DNA of 64,000 nucleotides from Salvator merianae. Lineage: Eukaryota > Chordata > Lepidosauria > Squamata > Teiidae. Shown here piece after piece: positions 48,916 to 60,652 of the stretch; position 1 is the first letter of the stretch; each line of letters opens with the position of its first letter. Below the pieces are notes generated by a model. That model had not been told where the DNA came from and ran no database searches. It worked only from the letters and a program-made list of their open reading frames with translations. The position numbers were made by a program, and so were the translations under genes. The stretch lies in contig QVOM02000042.1 in assembly GCA_003586115.2 (NCBI GenBank), positions 72,337,447 to 72,401,446 on the forward strand, read 5' to 3'.

Positions 48916-50430
48916 TGTACTCACATTCTGAGTGGTAGACTGCCTTGCATGACTTGGTTGAAACAAGTGGGGACCAATGCCATATCTTGAGCTAGCAAAT
49001 TGCAACTCGGTTGTGCAAAGAAATGAACATGAAGGCATTGTGTAATTATCTTAGGTGTCTGCTTCACTATCTTCCTGGCGAGGCAAGACCCACTGGGAAA
49101 TGGTTGAAGGAATCAGTTAGCAGTCCCCTCCACAGCTGGAAGAAACCTACTCCTGTGTTTTATATTGGTGGTGGTAATCAGTTCCTGCGCTTGGCAGATT
49201 CAGAAGCGGTTTGCCATTACTTTCTTCTAGAGAGATATCAAAGCTGAAACCCTATGTTTCCCTGGCAGTTGCTCTACCACAGCCACTCCCACACTTTGCA
49301 TAATTGGATGTGAGCGTGAGCAGCATGGTTCTCTAAAGAATACTGCTATACTGAGAGAGTGACTGAAAAACCAAAGTTCCCTTAAAAATATTTTATGAGG
49401 TTCATGATCATTTTATTTGCGGAAGCTAAATTCGAGACATGCTGGTTTGCTATTTGCTTTCACATCCTAATGAAGACATGAGATGACAAATATGAGTTAA
49501 GGTCCCAACTTTACTGGTTTAAATCTTGGAAGCCCTAAATGCTTATTGATGCAAGTAACAGGGCTTGGAGATTAGTGATGAGTTTCTTTTCCCACTTGGA
49601 ATGAAAACATCCCTGTTCAGAAAGCAATACTAGGTGCCTGACAAATAATACAATCAAGCCACATGAGAAAAAGTTAGGTACAGTATCAACATTTCAAAAA
49701 CACAGTATACAGTGTCATTAAATCAATGTTATTAAAACAGTGCCTGACTATTCAAACAGGTAGGGGGAAAAAAAACATTGGTTCACTTTACCCACACAAC
49801 GGTATGGCAGTAATGTAAAAGTTCCAAAGAAGAAGACTTACAGGCATATTCAGTATGTTGAGGCCAGGTTTACCTGGTTTCTACACTTTCCAAACTGTGA
49901 GCAGAAATGCTGAGAAGCTGTGTGACCACTAGGAAATCTCACAGGGGCACCACTCTTTGGCTGCAGTCACAGTGTATCTATAATCAGAATTGACGCTGTC
50001 CTCTGTCTTCAGGGTTCACACGCCAAAGTGTATTTCAGTTTCTTCAGATAATCCCAGCACTGAGTCTGTTTCAGCTACAAGAAATGGACCCAGGCGAAGG
50101 GCTGCCCAGCTCTTGGTGCCTGCAGCCAGAGGGGGCAATCCCAGCCGGTCACTACCAGCTGTATTCTGACTGCACCATCCACAGAGCTGCCTTGCCTCAC
50201 TTCATCCTGGGAAGGGCATCCTGTTGTGTGTAGCCACATTGTGGAGGGCATTTAGTGGGCTCTGTGGCTCAGACCCAGAGGGGGTGACCCAAGCTGGTCT
50301 GTCTGGTGTACCCTTGCCCACCTACAAGGTAGGTGTGAATAGGCCTAAAACTGCCTGTTCCCTGTCCATCCTAAGATGGACTATCAGATAGAGGTGGAGG
50401 TAACCCAACACTGTATTGTGCATAACTGGA
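48916..50430. other. No recognised gene; GC-richer patch at 49860-50345
   Basis: The patch at 49860-50345 ends GTGTGAATAGGCCTAAA, reminiscent of family B termini, but I could not match its left end with confidence. It may be a decayed DNA element. Confidence 0.3.
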
Positions 50431-50439
50431 AATATGCTT

Positions 50440-50885
50440 TGACTAAAAGCATATTTTAGTTTCTGACTAAAACAGAATGGTATAAAGCAATATGGAGACT
50501 TACAATGAATGAACATCTTTCAGAGAAATATTCAAGATCAGAGGGAGTCGATAATATTCAACAATTTCGATTAATTTGAAACCCAAGCATAGATGAATTG
50601 AATAGAAGATCTTTCATAGATTTGACTGAAAGGATACTTTTAAACAGATGGTTAACATAAGAATGGTGTTTAAGACCTATAAGATTATGTAATTTTTAGA
50701 TGAGAAAGATGTAGGGGGGCCCATGCAGAAGGGGAAACTTAAAATAGAGTGCTTTTTGTTTGTTTTGTTTTCTTTGTTCCTCTTGGTTTGAGTATATTGA
50801 GTTTTGTTTTGTATATTAGTTTGTAATTCAAACTAATAACATAATGCAATAACAGAAAATAATAAAATATATATTTTAAAAAAGA
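50440..50885 (+). mobile_element. L1 LINE 3' end
   Basis: A broken frame with KAIWRLTMNEHLSEKYS and then DLTERILLNRWLT is compatible with the L1 ORF2 C-terminus. It is followed by a T/G-rich 3' untranslated region and AATAAAATATATATTTTAAA at the end. The poly-A-like terminus and the position of the last stop support L1 rather than CR1. Identification is by general appearance. Confidence 0.5.
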
Positions 50886-51944
50886 GATGATCAGGTTGAG
50901 GTGTGACCGTACTCTTAGGCTGTAGGCTGATGATTCCTGATAGGCTTTTACAACAGGAGCACCAAAAACACTTCCACCACACTGTCTTTAGGGGAAGAGC
51001 GGAGCAGTGGCATCAACTCCATCAACATGGACACACGTACCACTTGTCTCCTTCCTCCCAGAACCACAGAACTGCCAGAAGGTATAGGGAGAGGGTAAAA
51101 AGAGAATTATATTACACTTAAGGGAACTCAATACTTCAAACAAAAAAATACAAAACCCCAAACAAAACTTTTTATTAAAAAAAAAAAAACTTTTCACAAT
51201 ATGTGAAAAGTGTGCCAACTTTTACCTCCAGGCAATTTTTTCACATGTAGAAGCCGCTGTTCCCCCTTGCAAAAAGAGACGATAATTAGTTCAGATCAAA
51301 CTCAGCCAATACTGCCGTCAGGTAGCACCATTCTACAGCTCTAGACTTGAGAGCTTTGGGATCTATATTTGCATCCAGGCATTTCCCTCAAGATGTTCTG
51401 ATTAGCAGCAGAGGGGGCTACAGAGGCAGCAAAGTCAGATTGTGGGACTTTGGTGGGAGTCAGCAGTAATGAGTATTACTTCATTCCTTTATTCCTTGAT
51501 AGAACAGCAGTGCTTCATTTTTTTTGCCTCTTCTGAAATGTCCAATTAATTAGGTCAAAGAATATAGTCTTACTGAGGCATTTGAAGAAAATCTATCTGG
51601 GCCTCAAGCATGTGAGATGGGAGAGTTGCTCCTACAAGTTTGACCTGCCTGCTGCCCTAAGCATTCCTGAGCACGGCAGCTCCATTTAAAATCTTTCTGA
51701 ATTAAGTAACAAGGCCTGGATGGAATTATAAGAGCGTTCATGTGAATATTAACACTGTGATGAAATGTTTTGCTCAGTTTCATTTGTAAGGAAAAGCAAT
51801 CAGAATCTGTCTGTTGCTGAAAACAGAATACCTTGTGGATTATGTATAAATACTGTTGAATTACTGATACATTTTGTAGAAAAATTACTGGTCATTCCAA
51901 ATCTTTTCCTCTGGTGGGGTTCCCATACGAAAGTCAAGGCGGGG
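50886..51944. other. No recognised gene
   Basis: Contains an A-rich/T-rich fold-back near 51140-51210 (AAAACTTTTTATT... CTTTTCACAATATGTGAAAAG, the latter a perfect 8-bp hairpin around ATAT). Nothing else supported. Confidence 0.4.
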
Positions 51945-53635
51945 TTCCTATCTCTTTCAGAAGGCTTTTGACAATGTCCCTCATCAAATGCTCCTGAATA
52001 AACTCATCAGGTGCTATCCTAGATTGGTAACTGGCTAAAGGACAGGAAACAGAGTCTGAACGCTCGCTAACAAAGTGTGTCCATATTTTGTGAAGGCCCA
52101 GGTGATCGGCAGACACTCCCAATCGCTACTAGATGGGAACCACAAAATTGTAGTCCAGTACTGGGAGCAACTGGACTGCTCCTGGTATGCAGCGTACACA
52201 CCTACTTCCTAATGCGAATGCTGCAGGCCACAGCACAGCTGTGGCTGAACAGTCATGCACCATGTTCCCAGTTCGCCAGAGCAGTGGCCAGATGTTTCCA
52301 TGGCAGCGGCCAGATACTGTCATGGCGAGTGGCCAGGCATTCACACTGTGAATGCTGGAAGCCTGCTTCTGGGTTGTTTCAGCCCTTGCAGTGAGGATGG
52401 CGGCCACACCACAGAGACTGTTCCACCTTGGAATGTTTGGATTTGAGCATTCCAAGGTGGAAAGTGTGAAAATGCTCAGAGAGTAGTAATAAATGCACAA
52501 TTCTCAGAGTGCAGAGAAGTAAAAAGAGGGTCCACAAGGTTCAGTATTGGGACCTGTTCTTTTTTAATTTATTCATAAATTATCTAGAAGTAGGGGTAAG
52601 CACTGAGATAGCAAAGTTTGTTGATGTTCCTAAATTTTCCAGAGTAATAAAAACTGAAAGAGATTGTGAAGAGCTCCAGAGGCATCACTTGACATTCAGT
52701 AAATGGGCAATGAAGTGGCAAATGCACGTCAGTCTTAGCAAGTGCAAAGTGATGCACAGTGGGGCAAAGAAACTCAATTACACTTATAAACTGATGAAGG
52801 CTGAGCTTTCTGTGACAGACCAGGAAAGGGATCTTGGGGTTTTGGTGGACAGCACAATGAAGATATCAACCCAGTCCACAGCAGCAGTGAAAAAAGCAAA
52901 TTCAGTGCTAGGGGTAATTAGGAAGGGAATAGAAAACAAGTTGGCAGTTATCAAAATGCCTCTTTATAAATCTATGGTGAAGTCACACTTGGAATACTGT
53001 ATATATTTCTGGTCACCACAACTCAGAAAGGATATTGTGGAACTGGAAAAATGCAGAAAAGTGCAACTAGATTGATCCAGGGTCTGGAACACTTTCCTTA
53101 CAAAATCAGGCTGTGATGTCTAGGCCTCTTCAGTCTAAGCAACATTTAAGGGGCGATCTGATTGAAGTATATAAAATCATGCATGATGCAGAAAAGGTGA
53201 ATAGAGAAAAATTATTTTCTTTATTGCACAACACTGGAACCAGGGGATATTCTATGAAGTTGATGGGCAGGAGAGTTAGGACCAACAAAGGGAAGTTTTT
53301 TTTTTAACCCAGAGAGTCATTGGTCTATGCAATTTGCTAACAGAAGAGGTAGTGACAGCAAGAAGCCTGGTAGGTTTAAGAAAGGGTTAGACAAATTCAT
53401 AGAGGACAAGTATGCTAATAGCTACAATCTTTGATGCCTAAGTACCACCTGCAGGTTAGACAGATAGGCAGGATTCCTCTAAAGGCCATTTGCAGAGAAC
53501 TGAGAGCAGGTGAAGATTTTGCCTTTGTCTTCTGCTTGAGAATGCCCAGAAACAATTGGTAGGTCACTGTGTGAGACAGGATGCTAATCTAGGTGACTTG
53601 TGGCCTGATCCAGCAGGGCTTCTCTTATTTTCTGA
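51945..53635 (+). mobile_element. CR1 LINE (copy A), split by a family B element
   Basis: Starts within the reverse transcriptase at QKAFDNVPHQMLLNKLI-like codons near 51960. After the insert it continues with a QFSVLGPVLF-like block at 52530, FINYLEVGVSTEIAKF and the palm, then FSKWAMKWQMHVSLSKCKVM, LTYKLMKAELSVTDQERDLG and VKSHLEYCIYFWSPQ near 53010, and finally the 3' region. It ends GGCCTGATCCAGCAGGGCTT near 53620, the CR1 terminus. A 188-codon frame (52509-53075) is the longest intact piece. It is 5'-truncated and otherwise broken. Copy B at 55.9 kb is a close paralogue and gives the reference for every block. Confidence 0.9.
52051..52484 (-). mobile_element. TIR element with subterminal hairpin inserted in CR1 (family B, copy 2)
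   Basis: Element 52056-52479, flanked by AGAGT at 52051-52055 and 52480-52484. Removing it and one AGAGT gives GGAAACAGAGTAGTAATAAA, which matches GGAAACAAAAAGTAGTAATAA in CR1 copy B, so the insertion is real. Its sequence is the reverse complement of family B copy 1 over most of its length. Near the plus-right end is a perfect 10-bp hairpin (52426-52435 with 52448-52457), equivalent to the left hairpin of copy 1. The other end lacks the outer arm of the second hairpin, so this copy is slightly shortened there. Confidence 0.8.
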
Positions 53636-54050
53636 AGTTTAGTAGGCTAGTTTGATCCAGACTCCAAAAGGCAACCCTAAATAAGGGGCAAATTGCACCC
53701 CAGTTCCACAACCTTCTCAGTTGGGAATTCATATAAGCAATAGCACATATGCTCCAGAAAGAATCTTCCTGTGAATTTAATACAACTTTGCAACATAGAT
53801 TATATAGGTTCAGATTATAGGTCTGTCTAACTCAGTATTGTTTACACTGGATGAACAACAGCTTCAGAGGGGAATTTCTTCTAGTTCTAGTTGGACATGC
53901 CAAGAAACTTATTTGGGATTGTTTGCCTGGAACACAAACGTTCTTTTACTGATTTGCCAGTCATCCTGGAGAAAGACTGTCTGATCTCACCCCAGACCCT
54001 AGCCTTATGGCGGATAGAATAGCAGCCCTAAAAATAAGAGCAGCCTAGAG
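53636..54050. other. No recognised gene
   Basis: Unremarkable AT-rich sequence between CR1 copy A and the family D block. Confidence 0.4.
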
Positions 54051-54180
54051 CGAGCTTAGAGATGGTTCATAGGTGATTCACATGCCAGTCTGCCCCTCCC
54101 CCTCTCATAAACATTCTAGAACAATAGATTTGAGATGGGCTAAAAACATAAAGGGCACATGCTGCTGTCTCTAAAGCGCT
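54051..54180. mobile_element. Family D repeat fragment (copy 2)
   Basis: Shares with 1290-1430 the words GAGATGGTT, CAGTCTGCCCCTCCCC, TCTCATAAACATTCTA, then a GATTTGAGATGGGC-like and CTGCTGTCTCTAAAG segment, in the same order and orientation. The full extent is unknown; the 'TTGAACTGG' boxes of copy 1 are absent here. Confidence 0.45.
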
Positions 54181-55940
54181 TTGGGGATTTTTATTTTATT
54201 TTTTGCTATCTGTGAACACAGCCTAAGAAATAAAAAACAGAAATACACACACAAAATCCTTCACAGCAAAAGGACTTCCAAACCCACATTCCCCTCCTGC
54301 ACATGGCAAAGGATAGCATGTGTCATGTCTACATCTCCATTTTGGGGGGAGCAGGACTTGGGGCTTGCGTCTGGCTTCCTTTGCAAAAACTACTTTGGGC
54401 TGAAGATGGAGGCGACAGTTAAGGATATTAATGTTCTAAGACTTCCCCTTTTCCACCTTCATCCATGGTCGCATGCCTTGTGCCCATATTATTATTATTG
54501 TAAAGTTTTCAAACTATACATCTGTGCACCCTCAAATAAATGCTAATGCAAATTTTTATGTAATTGAAGAGTACACAGACTTTCCACACTGGCCAGACTT
54601 ACCAGACCACAAGTGTCCCAGGAACCTCACTTCCATATTCTGGTGACCCCACCCAGGGCCTCCTTTAGACCACCCATGTACACAAATAATGCCAGTGCAA
54701 AAATGTTAATTCTCTCCACCCAAGCCTTCTACTAAATACAGTGCTTTGTTTGCTTTTGGGAGGAAAAAAGGGACTTTGGGGTACAAGCCATGACTTTTTC
54801 AGATAAGAAGATGGCTGGTTTCCATTGCAATTGTCTTAATTACTGGAAGGAGGTATGAAATGATTTTAAAATGATGTGGAAGATGTGCATCTACTACTTT
54901 TGTATGCAAGTACATTTAAATAAAATAAAATAAAATGGAATAATAAGATTCAACTTGACCATAATGAGGAGACTCAGCCTAATTCAAACAGATACACTGC
55001 AACAAAAACATTTCAGAAAGAGTAACCTGGCCTTTCTACTCACTTTTGCTTCTGGCCTCCATAAAGGATTTCCATTTTTGCACTAACCAGCCTGCATGGG
55101 AACTTTCTTAAAATTCCAAATGTGACCATGAATCCACAAAATCAGGAACTTCTGCTGTGACTACACAAAAACATCTATAGACACATTGGCCATTGAGATA
55201 GTTTCCACTGTACAATTTCTGCAGGCCATATGGGAAAGGATCTCCATTCAAACAGACAGGGAATCAGCTAGCTGATCATTCATATCCAGATATCAGCTAC
55301 AGTTGATTAACCCTTAACTAGACTGACAAACAGGGATACAGATTTCGGGAGTCTGAAGATCTATCTGTGCTTATGGCACAAATATATACCTTCTGTATTT
55401 CTGTGACCACACAGGTTTCTAAATAGTGACCTAGTACCCAGCAACTCTCCTTTAATTTTGTTATTATTCCAGTACTTTGTTAAGACTAGATACAGAATGT
55501 AAAATGAATCTAAACAATCAGGATGATAGAACAATGATTCACATCTTGTGGGAATTTAATTTGTTTGTTTAATATGAATAATGTGCCAGCTAACGTTTAT
55601 ATTGATCAACATATAGACTTTCCATTTTTCTTAACTGCTTTTGCTTTAGTGCCTTTAATAATTGCTTAAACATGTAGTTATTTTGCTTATATGGTGCTTT
55701 GATGCAGAGGAGGATCACACCATCTTCATAGATAATGTGGGCCTGTTTTCATTGGCCTGTGTAGAATGGACTCCAAGAACTTTTCCTAGGTGTCTCAACA
55801 TTATTTACACAACAATTTGGACTAGCATTGACAACTGATGTGAAATAATAAATTAATCACTTTAGTGTGACCATCACATTTCCCAATATCCCTTGCCACT
55901 ATCAGAACCTGTAAATTACTGCTGTGCTCAGTGACTTTCT
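54181..55940. other. No recognised gene
   Basis: Includes a 121-codon plus frame at 54181-54546 without recognisable motifs and a (TAAAA)n tract at 54918-54936. Confidence 0.4.
54918..54936. repeat. (TAAAA)n simple repeat
   Basis: Three to four TAAAA units in an A-rich context. Confidence 0.8.
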
Positions 55941-55944
55941 AGGA

Positions 55945-58072
55945 AGAACACAGAAGAAAGGGGACTGCCAAGTCCAAGAGGACAGTAGGTTGACTTACAA
56001 CTACAGTACGGGAAGTCATTAAAAGCAATGAAAGATCATTCAGAAAATGGAAGGCTTGTCCTAATGAGAACAGGAAGGAACACAAGCTCTGGTACAACAA
56101 ATGCAAGGCAGCAATCAGGAATGCTAAGAAGAATTTTGAGAAGCACATTGCTAAGAACATAAAGAAAAATACAATAATTTTTTAAAGTATATCAGACGTA
56201 GGAATCTAACCAAAAAAGCAGTTGGACCATTAGATGATAATGGACAGAAAGGGATAATTACTGAGGACATGGAGATCACAAAAAGGCTAAGATAATTCTT
56301 TGTCTCTGTTTTCACTGAAGGCATGTGCCAGCAGCTGAGTCAATCTTTTCAGAGAGAGAGAGTCAGAAGAATTAAACTGGATATAGGTAACCAAGGAGGA
56401 GGTCCTTTAATGTCTTAATAATCTAAATGCTAACAAGTCATTGGGACCAGATGGCATTCATCCAAGAATTCTTAAAGAACTCAAGTGTGAAATTACTGAG
56501 CTTCTAGCCAAAATGTATAATCTTTCCCTAAGATCAAACTCTGTGCTGGCAGACTGTAGGATAGCAAATGTAACACTAATCTTCAAAAAAGAATCCAGGA
56601 GTGGAAATTACAAATTCAGTTCCAGGTAAAGTGATGTAAATAATAATTAAGGATGAAATTGCTACACATATGGAGGAGCAAGCATTGCTGAAAGAAAACC
56701 AGCACGGTTTCTGCAAAGGTAAATCATGCCTTACAAACTTGTTAGAATTCTTTGAGAGTGTTAATAAATAAATGGATAAAGATGACCCAGTTGACATCGT
56801 CTGTCTGGACTTTCAGAAGGCTTTTGACAAAGTCCCTCATCAAATGCTCCTGGAGAAACTCATCAGTCATGGAATAAGAGGACATATTCTGTCCTGGATT
56901 AATAACTGGCTAAAGGACAGGAAACAAAAAGTAGTAATAAATGGCCAGTTCTCAGAATGGAAAGACATGAGAAGTGGGGTCCCACAAGCTTCAGTATTAG
57001 GACCCATGATTTTTAATTTATTCATAAATGATCTAGACATTGGGGTAGGTAGTGAATTAGCATAGTTTGCTGATGACCCTAAATTGTTCAAGGTAGTAAA
57101 AACTGAAAGTGATTGCAAAGCTCCAGAGGGATCTCTTGACATTGGGTGAGTGGGCGACGAAGTGGCAAATGCACTTCAATCTTAGCAAGTGCAAAGAGAT
57201 GCACATTGGAGCAAAGATCCCCAATTACAATTAATGGCAGCAAAGCTTTGTGTGACAGACCAGGAAAAGGGTCTTGGGGTTCTGGATGAGAGCTCAATGA
57301 AGGGATCAACCCAGTCTGCAGCAGCAGTGAAAAAAGCAAATTCGATGCTAGGTGTAATTAGGAAGGAAACAGAAAACAAGTTGGCAAGTGTCATTGTACC
57401 TTTTTATAAATATATGGTGAGGCCACACTTGGAATATTGTGTACAATTCTAGTCACTTCATCTCAGAAAGGGTATTGTGGAACTGGAAAAGGTGCAGAAA
57501 AGGCAACCACAATGATCAAGGGACTGGAATATCTTCTTTACAAAATCAGGCTGCAACATCTTGGCCTCTTCAGCTTTGAAAGACAGCTGAAGTATATAAA
57601 ATTATGCACAGTATGGATAAGGTGAATAAAGAAATATTATTTTTTCTGTGGCACAACAGTAGGACCAGGGGCACTCTATGAAGCTAATGGGAAGGAAAGT
57701 TAGGACCAACAAGGGAAGTATTTTTTTCACCCAGAGGATCATCAGTCTATGGAATTTACTACTGGAAGAGGGAGTGGCAGCAATCAGCCTGGATAGCTTT
57801 TCGAATGGATTGGACAGATTCATAGAGGGATCAGGTGTATCAATAGCTAATAGAATGGATGCCTAGTACTGCATCCAGGGTAGAGAGAGAGGCAGGATAC
57901 CTCTAAAGATCATTTGCAGGGAATTGAGAGTAGGTGAGGATTTTGCCTTCATATTCTGCTTGAGAATGCCACTGTGTGAGACAGGATGCTGGACTTGATG
58001 GGTCATGGCCCAATCCAGCAGGATGCTGGACTTGATGGGTCATGGCCCAATCCTCTTGCATTCTTATGAAGT
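55945..58072 (+). mobile_element. CR1 LINE (copy B), decayed
   Basis: Begins in the endonuclease-RT linker (RKEHKLWYNKCKAAIRNAKK-type codons near 56080-56140, then GPLDDNGQKGIITEDMEI). The RT gives NKSLGPDGIHPRILKELK near 56440, then DIVCLDFQKAFDKVPHQMLL at 56790-56850 with the first catalytic Asp, SGVPQASVLGPMIFNLFIND at 56975-57035, and a degraded FADD (F-A-D-D reads as FADDPKLF after a stop) at 57066. The thumb (HLEYCVQF) lies near 57430. The 3' region ends at TGATGGGTCATGGCCCAATC. Stops and shifts interrupt it throughout. A 37-bp tandem duplication sits in its last 100 bases. Confidence 0.9.
57982..58053 (+). repeat. 37-bp tandem duplication in the CR1 3' end
   Basis: The unit starting CAGGATGCTGGACTTGATGG at 57982 is repeated at 58019 with no mismatch over 35 bases. 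It replaces the usual single 'aggatgctgga...gatccagcagggc' end. Confidence 0.9.
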
Positions 58073-58074
58073 GC

Positions 58075-58290
58075 CCCCCTGCATACGACCCATGGTCCAT
58101 CTAACCCACCAGCCTGTTCTCATATGGGTTTGCAACCAGCTGCACAGGGAAGCCCACCAGCAGGACATGAGCACCACAGCATGCTCTGCTTGCAGTCTCC
58201 CAGCTGTTGGGCTTTGGAGACACCCCACCTCCTGCTGCCATCAGGGTTAATAGCTATTGATAGCCCTGACTTCATAGTACAATCTATTGT
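58075..58290 (-). mobile_element. CR1-type 3' end fragment, convergent with CR1 copy B
   Basis: In plus reading, GACCCATGGTCCATCTAACC, then CACCAGCCTGTTCTCATATG, AGGGAAGCCCACCAGCAGGA and TAATAGCTATTGATAGCCC, the reverse complement of a CR1 3' region. It abuts the 3' end of copy B, so two CR1 tails face each other with only a few bases between. Confidence 0.75.
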
Positions 58291-59014
58291 TCTTCCAGGT
58301 ATAAAGAGATTTCAAAGAGCATCAAAGCCAGAAGAAGATCCACTGCCAAGTATCACAATGCTTATTTTCTTTTGCTTGAATGGATTCATGAGTCCAGGCA
58401 AGCAAAAATAATGCAAAGCACGTCCAGCATTCTGCTTAAGATTCATGACTCAGAGTTCTCTATGAGAACTCAAAAGAGGAAAAATGGAGCAAATATCTAA
58501 ATGTGACAACATCACAGCCCACATTTGACTTTATTGCTGCTTTGGGTGTCTCTGCATATTATTTCTCCAACCTCCCTTCACAAATGTATAGACAACTAAG
58601 ATAGTCAACATTTGCTTTGCAGAAGCAGAAAACATTCTGTATTGCTTGCAGAACAGTCAAAGCCAATAAGAAAAGGGCAGGGAGACACATTAAAGAGAAA
58701 TCTAATATTGAGCAGTGCAAATCCTTTGTATAATAGATGAGAGAGGAGGTGCAGCCAAGACAGAGCAATAAACCTGAGGTGAGAGGGTGACATTTGTCCA
58801 AACTAATCTTACACAGGGCCTGACGATATGCAACACTCCTGAAGTGCTTTGAGCTATGAAGACTGTTCTGCTTCAGAAATGTCCGCATTCATAGTTAGTC
58901 TGTCTCAAACTCTCCTCTCTCCCATCCCTTTCCAGCACATTATTGTATATTTTGCCTCAACTCATTCCAAATAGCTCAGACTATTTCCTCTCTTACCCCC
59001 AGCAATGTGATACA
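58291..59014. other. No recognised gene
   Basis: AT-rich with overlapping minus frames at 58559-58888 that show no known motif. Confidence 0.4.
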
Positions 59015-59194
59015 ATTGCCCACAGCGACGGCCCGTGCCTTTAAGGGTGGGTGTTTGCGCCCCGTGCAAAGTACGCCATGGCTATTCATGGGGCCTCTGG
59101 ACCTCCTTACTGAGACCCCATGAACAGCCATGGTGTACTTTGCACAGGGTGTGAACACCCGCCCTTAAAGTCACAGGCTGTCACTGGTTGCCCA
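59015..59194. mobile_element. hAT-type palindromic MITE
   Basis: 164 bp (59023-59186), almost entirely one hairpin. Left arm: CAGCGACGGCCCGTGCCTTT. Right arm in reverse complement: CAGTGACAGCCTGTGACTTT. Pairing continues for about 70 bp to a short loop near 59100-59110. The flanks ATTGCCCA (59015-59022) and GTTGCCCA (59187-59194) form an 8-bp target duplication with one mismatch, diagnostic of hAT. The arms still contain several CpG sites, which suggests a fairly young copy compared with the LINEs. Confidence 0.9.
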
Positions 59195-59689
59195 TCCCAT
59201 TTTGTCAATCACCAGCTTTTTTTATTTTATTTTTGCCCAAGGTACAGTCTCCCAAAATGTGTTTGAGCAACACACCGAAAGCTTTAGGGTTAAAAACCAC
59301 TTTCTGACTGGAATTTATCTACCTTCAGAAAATCCATCTTTAGGTTAGAAAATGTGGCTTGTCCCTTTGCTGATGGATTCTCTTCATTCTGGAGATTGAT
59401 CAAAGTTAGGTTAAGATTTAGGTGTAGCTGGGCCCAAAGAGCAATTAATATGGTAGTCACATAACCTGCTTTACATAGGGCAGTCTTCCTATTAGAAAAG
59501 CTGTTAGCAGGATAGCCCTCTGTTTGAAGGGCTACCCAATCAAAATCTAGTTTAAAAAGAAAGAGCCATGATAAAGGAGAACAGAGGCCTTGAATTTTTC
59601 CATCAGTAAGAACCTGAAGAGAAGGCTGGACAAGCAGACAAGTGGCAGACCTTTCTTCTGTTGTGAGCTTGATCGTACTCCTGTTAAAA

Positions 59690-60008
59690 TTATGGAACTC
59701 TCTGCACTTACCTGCCAGTGAGCTTCCTAATGCTCACTGGACAGATCTATCTGTGCGCAGCCACTGCTGTGTGTCCAGGAGTGCCTACAGCTGTTTCTGC
59801 ATGCTACTAGCTGTGGACCACAACTGGATGGTTCCCAGTCAGCAGCGTTCACATCCTCTTTGCACTTTGAGTGCTGGTGGCCCAGTAAGGGACTGTTCCA
59901 GCGCTAGAAATGCAAATGGCCACCTCCATGCCTGATTCTGTCAGGCCTGGTATGGCAGGACTATATCATTCCCATACCATATCAGGCCATAAGGTGTTAA
60001 CAGGCCCC
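59690..60008 (-). mobile_element. TIR element with subterminal hairpins (family B relative, copy 3)
   Basis: The right end is GTGTTAACAGGCCCC, like the family B terminus GTGTGAACAGGCCC. Near the left end is a perfect 9-bp hairpin (59715-59723 with 59732-59740, CCAGTGAGC and GCTCACTGG). Near the right end is a second hairpin (59944-59955 with 59972-59988, with a 4-base bulge). Between them, words such as CTACTAGCTGTGGACCACAA and GGGACTGTTCCAG match family B in reverse orientation. The left terminus is decayed. Confidence 0.6.
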
Positions 60009-60401
60009 TTATTTGTGTTTAGATATGTAAATAATGAATCTAAATGTCCTGTAATTCCACGTATGCTAAAAACCTGCATTCCTTTTTTTTTTGGCAATTG
60101 GGTAATTGTCACCCAAACTGGTCACCAGTTGAGTAATGGCTTCTATTTCTGAGTTATTACATGCACACCTAAGGAAAAAAATCCTTGATTCTTCCTAAAA
60201 CCTTTCTAAATAGCGCAGGCTGTCCCATGCTGTGCTGATCCAAATCATGCAGCCCAGCCCATGATGTACTAGGCTACTGCTGGGCTGCACCAAGGGCCAT
60301 CTGCCTTGCAGACAGCTCATCCCAGTCCAACTTTGGAGGCTGGGAACAAAAGTTACCAACCCCTGGAGAAGTTGCCAGCCAGGGCTGTTTTTACCAGGCA
60401 C

Positions 60402-60652
60402 TCAGGGTGTGATCAGACTAGCAATTTTTAAAATCGCCTGCATAAAAGGAGTGAATAATTCCTGGGTGGCCTAGAAAAAAAGCCTTCCAAACACAGTTAC
60501 CTATTGAGCTGATTCAACACGCACACCTAGTACAGCCTGCAAAGGGTGTTGCTCTCTGATTGGCCACTAGTATGAAATCCCTGCCTCTTGCTGAAACAGT
60601 TTCCAACTCCTTAACTGCCAGGTTTTTTTGTTTGCAAAAGAAACATCAAGTC
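60402..60652. mobile_element. Left part of a TIR DNA element split by an LTR (family G)
   Basis: Starts GGGTGTGATCAGACTAGC at 60405, followed by AATTTTTAAAATCGCCTG. The inverse end, TGGTGTGTTCAGACTAGG in reverse complement followed by TATTTCATTCGCCT, lies at 61651-61668. TCA flanks both outer ends (60402-60404 and 61669-61671) as a 3-bp target duplication. The element without the LTR is about 620 bp. Non-coding. Confidence 0.7.
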
